Shown here piece by piece: positions 38,521-44,234 of a DNA stretch of 44,234 bases; the stretch's first letter is position 1, and each line of letters opens with the position of its first letter. The stretch spans positions 1-44,234 of the forward strand of contig JAJXUA010000006.1 of NCBI GenBank assembly GCA_021783275.1. Direction: 5' to 3'. The notes below the pieces were generated by a model, which did not search any database, had not been told where the DNA came from, and worked only from the letters and a program-made list of their open reading frames with translations. Made by a program: the position numbers and the translations under genes. The DNA is from Pseudomonadota bacterium (lineage in GTDB: Bacteria > Pseudomonadota > Gammaproteobacteria > Burkholderiales > Thiobacillaceae).

Positions 38521-39441
38521 TCAACCCTGCACCTTGCCGAGCAGCAAAAATTCCATCAGCGCTTTTTGCACGTGCAGGCGGTTTTCGGCTTCGTCCCACA
38601 CGACCGACTGCGGGCCGTCCATGACCTCGGCCGAGACTTCTTCACCACGATGCGCGGGCAGGCAGTGCATGAAGAGCGCGTCGGGTTTGGCAACTTTCAT
38701 CATGTCGGCGTCGACCTGCCAGTCGGCGAAGTCTTTTTGCCGCTCGGCGTTTTCGGCTTCCCAGCCCATGCTGGTCCACACGTCGGTGGTAACGAGGTCG
38801 GCGTCGCGGCAGGCATCCATCGGGTCGGCGAAGCTCTCGAAATGGTCGTTGCCGTACAAACCCGCGCGCTCGGGTTCGACCTCGTAACCGGGCGGGGTCG
38901 AAACATGGACGTTGAAATCGAGCACCTCGGCGGCTTGCAGCCAGGTGTTGCACATGTTGTTCGAGTCGCCGACCCACGCGACGGTTTTACCTTGAATACT
39001 GCCGCGATGCTCGATGAAGGTGAAGATGTCGGCGAGGATCTGGCAGGGGTGGTATTCGTTGGTCAGCCCGTTGATGACGGGCACGCGCGAGTGCGCGGCG
39101 AAGCGCTCGATGATGTCCTGCTCGAAGGTGCGGATCATCACGATGTCGACCATGCGCGAGATGACTTCGCCCGCGTCTTCGACCGGCTCACCGCGCCCGA
39201 GCTGGGTGTCGCGCGTGTTGAGATAAATCGCGCTGCCGCCCAACTGGTGCATCCCGGCTTCAAAGCTCAAGCGCGTACGCGTCGAGCTTTTCTCGAAGAT
39301 CATCGCCAGCGTCCGGTCGACCAGCGGGTGATACGGCTGGTAACGCTTGAAGCGCGACTTGATCAACCGCGCGCGCTCGAACAGGTAATTCAGTTCCTCA
39401 CGTGACAGATCCTTGAATTGCAGGAAATGTCTCAACATCAC
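38521..39441 (-). CDS. argF: Ornithine carbamoyltransferase
   Basis: FEKSSTRTRLSFEAGMHQLGG, HPCQILADIFT, MHCLPAHRGEEV. Confidence 0.96.
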   Translation of the reverse strand: MMLRHFLQFKDLSREELNYLFERARLIKSRFKRYQPYHPLVDRTLAMIFEKSSTRTRLSFEAGMHQLGGSAIYLNTRDTQLGRGEPVEDAGEVISRMVDIVMIRTFEQDIIERFAAHSRVPVINGLTNEYHPCQILADIFTFIEHRGSIQGKTVAWVGDSNNMCNTWLQAAEVLDFNVHVSTPPGYEVEPERAGLYGNDHFESFADPMDACRDADLVTTDVWTSMGWEAENAERQKDFADWQVDADMMKVAKPDALFMHCLPAHRGEEVSAEVMDGPQSVVWDEAENRLHVQKALMEFLLLGKVQG

Positions 39442-40619
39442 GCCGCCTGCTGCAAATAATGTTTGACGATGCCAGCCACGGCGGCAACCAGTGCGCTGGA
39501 TTCGGCGGCGCCATATACCAGCGGGGGAACCAGACGGATCACCCGGTCGGCGGTGACATTGATCAGGACACCCGCATCGCGCGCGACCCCGACCAGTTCG
39601 CCACAGGCACGATCGAGTTCGATGCCGATCATCATGCCTTCGCCACGAATATCGATCACGCCATACACGCCGGCCAGTGCTTCGCGCAGGCCCTGCCGGA
39701 TGGCTTCGCCCTGTGTACGCGCATTGTCCAGCAAGCCTTCCGATTCAATCGCGTCCAGCGTAGCCAACGCCGCTGCGCAGGCCAACGGATTGCCGCCAAA
39801 AGTCGAGCCATGATTGCCCGGCTTGAAGACATCTGCCGCCACGCCGCGCGCGAGGCAGGCTCCAATCGGCATACCCGACCCCAGGCCCTTGGCGAGTGCC
39901 ATCACATCGGGCAGCACCCCCGAATGCTGGAAACCGAACCAGGTACCGGTACGGCCGATGCCGGTCTGCACTTCGTCCAGCATCAGCAGCCAGCCCTGTG
40001 CGTCACAAATCTGGCGCAATCCGGCCAGGTAATCCGGTGCCAGCAGATTGATGCCGCCTTCGCCCTGCACCACTTCCACCAGCACCGCGACCACATTCTT
40101 GTTGTGCTCAGCGACCTGGCGCACGGCTTCGATATCGTTGTAGGGCACACGGGCAAAGCCGGTGAGCAGCGGCTCAAAGCCCGCCTGGATTTTGCGCGAA
40201 CCCGTAGCGGTGAGCGTGGCCATGGTGCGGCCATGAAAGGCCTTTTCCATGACGATAATGGTTGGCAGTTCGATCCCTTTGCCATGCCCGTACAGACGGG
40301 CCAGCTTGATCGCTGCCTCATTGGCTTCGCAGCCGGAATTGCAGAAAAAGACCTTGTCCATGCCCGACAGCGCACAGAGCCTGTCTGCCAGTTCTTCCTG
40401 ACGCGGGATGCGGTAAAGATTGGAGGTGTGGATCAGCGTCGCCGCCTGATCGGCGATGGCTTTTGCCAGCCCGGGGTGGGCGTGACCCAGACCATTCACC
40501 GCCACACCGGCCACCGCGTCAAGATAACGCTTGCCGGTTTCGTCCCACAGATACGCGCCTTCGCCACGCACAAAGGCCAGCGGCTGGCGGGCGTAGGTGT
40601 TCATTAAATGTGTCGTCAT
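39438..40619 (-). CDS. argD: Acetylornithine aminotransferase
   Basis: LMLDEVQTGIGRTGTWFGFQHSGVLPDVMALAKGLGSGMPIGA; overlaps argF start. Confidence 0.93.
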   Translation of the reverse strand: MTTHLMNTYARQPLAFVRGEGAYLWDETGKRYLDAVAGVAVNGLGHAHPGLAKAIADQAATLIHTSNLYRIPRQEELADRLCALSGMDKVFFCNSGCEANEAAIKLARLYGHGKGIELPTIIVMEKAFHGRTMATLTATGSRKIQAGFEPLLTGFARVPYNDIEAVRQVAEHNKNVVAVLVEVVQGEGGINLLAPDYLAGLRQICDAQGWLLMLDEVQTGIGRTGTWFGFQHSGVLPDVMALAKGLGSGMPIGACLARGVAADVFKPGNHGSTFGGNPLACAAALATLDAIESEGLLDNARTQGEAIRQGLREALAGVYGVIDIRGEGMMIGIELDRACGELVGVARDAGVLINVTADRVIRLVPPLVYGAAESSALVAAVAGIVKHYLQQAA

Positions 40620-40734
40620 GGCAGTTCCTGTGAAGCTGTCTCCGGTAGTCACTGTTTTTCTGTAAAGCCCGTACGTTGAAAAGCCACAATAGAAAACGGC
40701 GGCCAGAGCCACCGTTCTTGTTGCAGCACTTTGA

Positions 40735-41235
40735 TTATAGGCCGAAAAGTGCCCGGTGCGACCAGCCGCCCGCCATGAAAAAAAGCATCGGGATCGACAG
40801 CATGGTGTTGGTGCGCGACGCCAGGAACGCGACCCGGCGGGCCCGGTTCTTGTCGTCGTCGGACACGGGCACGAGGCCCAGTATCTTCTTCTGGTTCGGC
40901 CAGATCAGCACCCACACGTTAAACAGCATGATGGTACCGAGCCAGGCACCGATACCGATGGCGCCCATGCCGTTGCGCAGCAGGAAGGCATCGACAAAGT
41001 AAGGCCCGAGTAACGCGGCACCCGCGAGCCAGGTCACCACCGCAGCCCAGCGAAAAAACAGCAGGGCGCGCGGCGCAACATGCTTGGTAATGCCCGCCGC
41101 CGTGCCGTCTGCACCCGCGTTCTTGAGCGCGGCCACCTGTACGAAATTGAAGTAATACAGCAGACCGATCCACATCACCCCTGCCATGAAATGAATCCAG
41201 CGCGCCAGCGCGGCGACAATATCAACGTTTTCCAT
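40735..41235 (-). CDS. Urate hydroxylase PuuD N-terminal-like (DUF989) membrane protein, no cytochrome c domain
   Basis: WIHFMAGVMWIGLLYYFNFVQ...NVWVLIWPNQKKILG...SRTNTMLSIPMLFFMAGGWSH. Confidence 0.8.
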   Translation of the reverse strand: MENVDIVAALARWIHFMAGVMWIGLLYYFNFVQVAALKNAGADGTAAGITKHVAPRALLFFRWAAVVTWLAGAALLGPYFVDAFLLRNGMGAIGIGAWLGTIMLFNVWVLIWPNQKKILGLVPVSDDDKNRARRVAFLASRTNTMLSIPMLFFMAGGWSHRALFGL

Positions 41236-41246
41236 GATTCAGCCTT

Positions 41247-41342
41247 TCAGGCGAGAAAGTTTCGGGCGAACACATAGAGCACTGCGGTCAGCACAACGCC
41301 CGCGATAACCGTGCCCCACAGCGAATCCAGGGGATTTTTCAT
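41247..41342 (-). CDS. 31-aa single-TM small membrane protein (below ORF-track length cutoff)
   Basis: Own translation MKNPLDSLWGTVIAGVVLTAVLYVFARNFLA*; AAGGAG SD just upstream; 12 nt before the PuuD-like gene start. Confidence 0.65.
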   Translation of the reverse strand: MKNPLDSLWGTVIAGVVLTAVLYVFARNFLA

Positions 41343-41497
41343 GCGTGGTTCTCCTTGTTGATGGTTGACAGCGGTCTGGACCGGCGAAATGACCGGCGCT
41401 CAGTATCTGCAAAATGTCAGCTGCCTGCAAGCAGGCGGCAGGCAGCGCACCGACGGCTGCATGTTAAAATCCGGCATCTCATCAAGATTTTCTGTCC

Positions 41498-41776
41498 ATG
41501 GACGCTGCCGCCGACGCCCCTTTCATCATTCGTGGCATCACGCTACAGGGTGCGCGTTTTCGTCCTGGCGACTGGGCCGACCGGCTGGCCGGTGCCTTCT
41601 GCGTCATCGACCCCAACAACCGCACGCACTATTCCCCGTATGTCCAGCCGACAGCGCTGGACGGCATACCCTGTGTGGTGATCGATAAAAAACTCAAAAC
41701 CAGTGATCTCGCGGCCTACCGGTTTCTCGAAGCATTTGCCCGCAGCAACGAGTTGCAGACCGAAAACGCCGGCTGA
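41498..41776 (+). CDS. DUF3579 family protein
   Basis: FIIRGITLQGARFRPGDWADRLAGAFCVID...YSPYVQPTALDGIPCVVIDKKL. Confidence 0.82.
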   Translation: MDAAADAPFIIRGITLQGARFRPGDWADRLAGAFCVIDPNNRTHYSPYVQPTALDGIPCVVIDKKLKTSDLAAYRFLEAFARSNELQTENAG

Positions 41777-41866
41777 ACCCGGCCTGGGATCCCGCTGGCC
41801 TCACGCTGGTTTCGCAAGCCGTATCCATCGCCCCCCACCGGATACGCCATAAAAAAACGCCGCTGC

Positions 41867-41896
41867 CAAAAAAAACGCCGCATTAGCGGCGTTTTT
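41867..41896. terminator. Bidirectional terminator between DUF3579 gene and rpsT
   Basis: AAAAACGCCGC-ATTA-GCGGCGTTTTT. Confidence 0.88.
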
Positions 41897-41915
41897 CAGG
41901 CGCACCGGAAACCGG

Positions 41916-42179
41916 TCAGGCCATGGCTTTCACTGCCTGTGCGAGACGGCTCTTGTGACGGGCGGCCTTGTTCTTGTGAACAATTTTCTTGTCGGCAATG
42001 CTGTCGATCGTGCTCATCGACGCCTGAAACAGGGTTTGCGCTGCGGCTTTATCGCCGGCTTCAATCGCCTTGCGGACTTTCTTGATTGCGGTACGCAATT
42101 CGGAACGCTGGCTCATGTTGTGGTCGCGCTGAACGACGGCTTGACGGGCGCGTTTGCGGGCCTGGGCGGAATTCGCCAT
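41916..42179 (-). CDS. rpsT: 30S ribosomal protein S20
   Basis: [43 protein letters not shown]...[19 protein letters not shown]. Confidence 0.96.
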   Translation of the reverse strand: MANSAQARKRARQAVVQRDHNMSQRSELRTAIKKVRKAIEAGDKAAAQTLFQASMSTIDSIADKKIVHKNKAARHKSRLAQAVKAMA

Positions 42180-42372
42180 ATGTATGCTCCTGTACACCCC
42201 GCACGGATAGGCAGGGCTGATTGATCGGGTTCGGGCAGTCCGGAAACGGAGCCTGCCGCAACGAAGCCCGCGATTGTAAGCGACTATCGCGCCTAAAATC
42301 AAGCCCGCTCCAGACAGGAGTTGCAGCCCGGGAGCGCGACCCGCACAATGCGCGCGGAAACCCCATTTATCC

Positions 42373-43911
42373 ATGAATCTTCTCAAAGCCCTCGCTGCGG
42401 TCAGCAGCATGACCCTGCTCTCGCGCATCCTGGGGTTCGTCCGCGACACGGTCATTGCCCGTACTTTTGGTGCCGGACTGCTCACTGACGCCTTTTTCGT
42501 CGCGTTCAAGATTCCCAACCTGTTGCGGCGGCTGTTTGCCGAAGGCGCGTTTTCGCAGGCTTTTGTGCCCATTCTGGCGGAATACAAAAACCGCCAGGGG
42601 CAGGATGCGACCCGCCTGCTGGTGAGCCAGGTGGGCAGCGCGCTGACGCTGGTGCTGGTGCTGGTGGCGCTGGTCGGCGTGCTCGCCGCGCCGTGGGTGG
42701 CTTATGTCAGTGCGCCGGGGTTTCGCGCCGACCCGGAAAAATTCGCGCTCACCGTCACCCTGCTGCGCATCACCTTTCCTTACATTATTTTCATATCGCT
42801 GGTGGCGCTGGCCGCCGGCATCCTCAACACCTACAGCCGGTTTTCGGTTCCTGCCTTTGCCCCGGTGCTGCTCAATGTGGCGATGATCGGCGCTGCGTTA
42901 TGGCTGGCCCCCTACTTTGACCCGCCGGTGCTGGCGCTGGGATGGGGGGTGGCGCTGGGCGGCGTGCTGCAACTGGCGTGGATGTTGCCGCATCTGGCCA
43001 GAATCGGCATGTTGCCCAGCCCCACCCTGCGTTTCAATGATCCCGGGGTGCGCCGCATCCTGACCCTGATGGCACCCGCCACCCTGGGCGTGTCGGTGGC
43101 GCAGATCAGCCTGCTCATCAACACCATCTTCGCCTCGTTCCTGGTAACCGGCAGTGTCTCCTGGCTGTATTACGCCGACCGCCTGATGGAGTTTCCCGCC
43201 GGGATGCTGGGGGTGGCGCTGGGGACGATTTTGCTGCCGAGTCTGGCCAAGCACTACGCGGATGACTCGCCCGCCGAATATTCCAGGCTGCTCGACTGGG
43301 GCTTGCGCCTGACGCTGCTGCTGGCGCTGCCTGCATCTGCGGCACTGGCCGTGCTGGCGGTTCCGTTGATCGCCTCGCTGTTTCACTACGGTGCATTCAC
43401 CGCGCACGATGTCAGCATGACACAGCAGGCGCTGGTGGCTTACAGCCTGGGGCTGCTGGGACTGATCCTGGTGAAAGTGCTGGCCCCCGGGTTTTATGCG
43501 CGGCAAAACATACGCACGCCGGTCAAGGTTGCGCTGTTTACCCTGGCCGCCACACAGTTGATGAATCTGGCTTTCATACGCCCGTTTGGCCATGCCGGGC
43601 TGGCGCTGGCGATCGGACTCGGCGCGTGTCTCAATGCCGGGCTGCTGCTGCATTTACTGAAAAAACACGGGATATACCAACCCCAGCCCGGCTGGACAGG
43701 CTACATCCTGCGTGTGGTGCTGGCAGTCATGCTGATGGCCGCATTGCTGTTTTACGGCATGGGCCCGGCCTCCTGGTGGCTGGCAGCCGGATTGGGCGAA
43801 CGGCTGCTGCGCCTGACAGTGCTGGTGGGCGCGGGCGCGGGCGTATATTTTGCCGCACTGGTGCTGATGGGCTTTCGCCCTCGCCAGTTTGCACGCCGCG
43901 CAGCCGAATAA
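42373..43911 (+). CDS. murJ: Lipid II flippase MurJ (MviN)
   Basis: [72 protein letters not shown]. Confidence 0.96.
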   Translation: MNLLKALAAVSSMTLLSRILGFVRDTVIARTFGAGLLTDAFFVAFKIPNLLRRLFAEGAFSQAFVPILAEYKNRQGQDATRLLVSQVGSALTLVLVLVALVGVLAAPWVAYVSAPGFRADPEKFALTVTLLRITFPYIIFISLVALAAGILNTYSRFSVPAFAPVLLNVAMIGAALWLAPYFDPPVLALGWGVALGGVLQLAWMLPHLARIGMLPSPTLRFNDPGVRRILTLMAPATLGVSVAQISLLINTIFASFLVTGSVSWLYYADRLMEFPAGMLGVALGTILLPSLAKHYADDSPAEYSRLLDWGLRLTLLLALPASAALAVLAVPLIASLFHYGAFTAHDVSMTQQALVAYSLGLLGLILVKVLAPGFYARQNIRTPVKVALFTLAATQLMNLAFIRPFGHAGLALAIGLGACLNAGLLLHLLKKHGIYQPQPGWTGYILRVVLAVMLMAALLFYGMGPASWWLAAGLGERLLRLTVLVGAGAGVYFAALVLMGFRPRQFARRAAE

Positions 43912-43962
43912 ACGCCGGTATCGGCTAGAATCAAGCCCTTTCGCTGGTTTTCCCTGTTTTTC

Positions 43963-44234
43963 ATGCGCATCACCCACGGTTTTGCTCCCACTGGCAGCCC
44001 CCATGCGGTCACCATCGGTAATTTTGACGGGGTGCATCGGGGGCATCAGGCCATGCTGGCGCGGTTGCAGCAGGTTGCGCACGAACGCAGCCTGCCCAGT
44101 TGCGTGCTGAGCTTTGAACCGCACCCGCGTGAGTTTTTCACCCCCGAACAGGCCCCGGCGCGGCTGTCCAGCCTGCGCGAAAAAGCCGAATGCCTGCAGC
44201 AACTGGGAATCGACCGGCTGCATGTTAGTTCGGA
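43963..44234 (+). CDS. ribF: Riboflavin kinase/FAD synthetase RibF, 5' part only
   Basis: MRITHGFAPTGSPHAVTIGNFDGVHRGHQAMLARLQQ...SFEPHPREFFTPEQAPARLSSLREKAE; runs off window end. Confidence 0.92.
   Translation, partial: MRITHGFAPTGSPHAVTIGNFDGVHRGHQAMLARLQQVAHERSLPSCVLSFEPHPREFFTPEQAPARLSSLREKAECLQQLGIDRLHVSS

Noticed and set aside
39459-40607. Plus-strand 382-aa ORF opposite argD
   Set aside because: Mirror ORF of a strongly conserved aminotransferase gene.
41851-41882. Direct repeat AAAAAAACGCCGC x2 as possible CRISPR-like or tandem array
   Set aside because: Only two copies; the second is one arm of the rpsT terminator, most simply a terminator duplication.

Overview
The window appears to be a chromosomal segment of a betaproteobacterium; this is inferred from gene content and order, not from a search. 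Its left half (about 1-21.5 kb, almost all minus strand) is an exosortase-B type exopolysaccharide locus. In transcription order it encodes: an undecaprenyl-phosphate sugar phosphotransferase, two PEP-CTERM proteins, a FadL-type outer-membrane protein, EpsD, a CPBP protease, EpsL, EpsE, EpsF, EpsG, XrtB, EpsI, Gmd, Fcl, a flippase, a sulfotransferase, an O-antigen ligase-like protein, a GT2, an acyltransferase and a truncated exported glycosidase. The right half is mostly housekeeping: PilS/PilR, a YefM/YoeB toxin-antitoxin pair, tRNA-Thr, SspB/SspA, cytochrome bc1, a DegS/HtrA-like protease, Orn, PCD, RsgA, YajQ, a proteasome-like hydrolase, ArgG/ArgF/ArgD, S20, MurJ and partial RibF. The main points for follow-up are: (1) both PEP-CTERM genes have a near-identical 17-bp element placed exactly 97 nt from a sigma54-like -24/-12 box; (2) EpsG has a tandem MshEN-like N-terminus but lacks the Walker A Lys and Walker B Asp; (3) a FadL-like barrel is fused to an OmpA-like barrel; (4) a BPH/HslV-like protease has Ser at the Thr1 position; (5) a 31-codon membrane ORF with a strong Shine-Dalgarno, absent from the ORF track, lies upstream of a PuuD-domain-only gene. 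No CRISPR array or transposase was seen.
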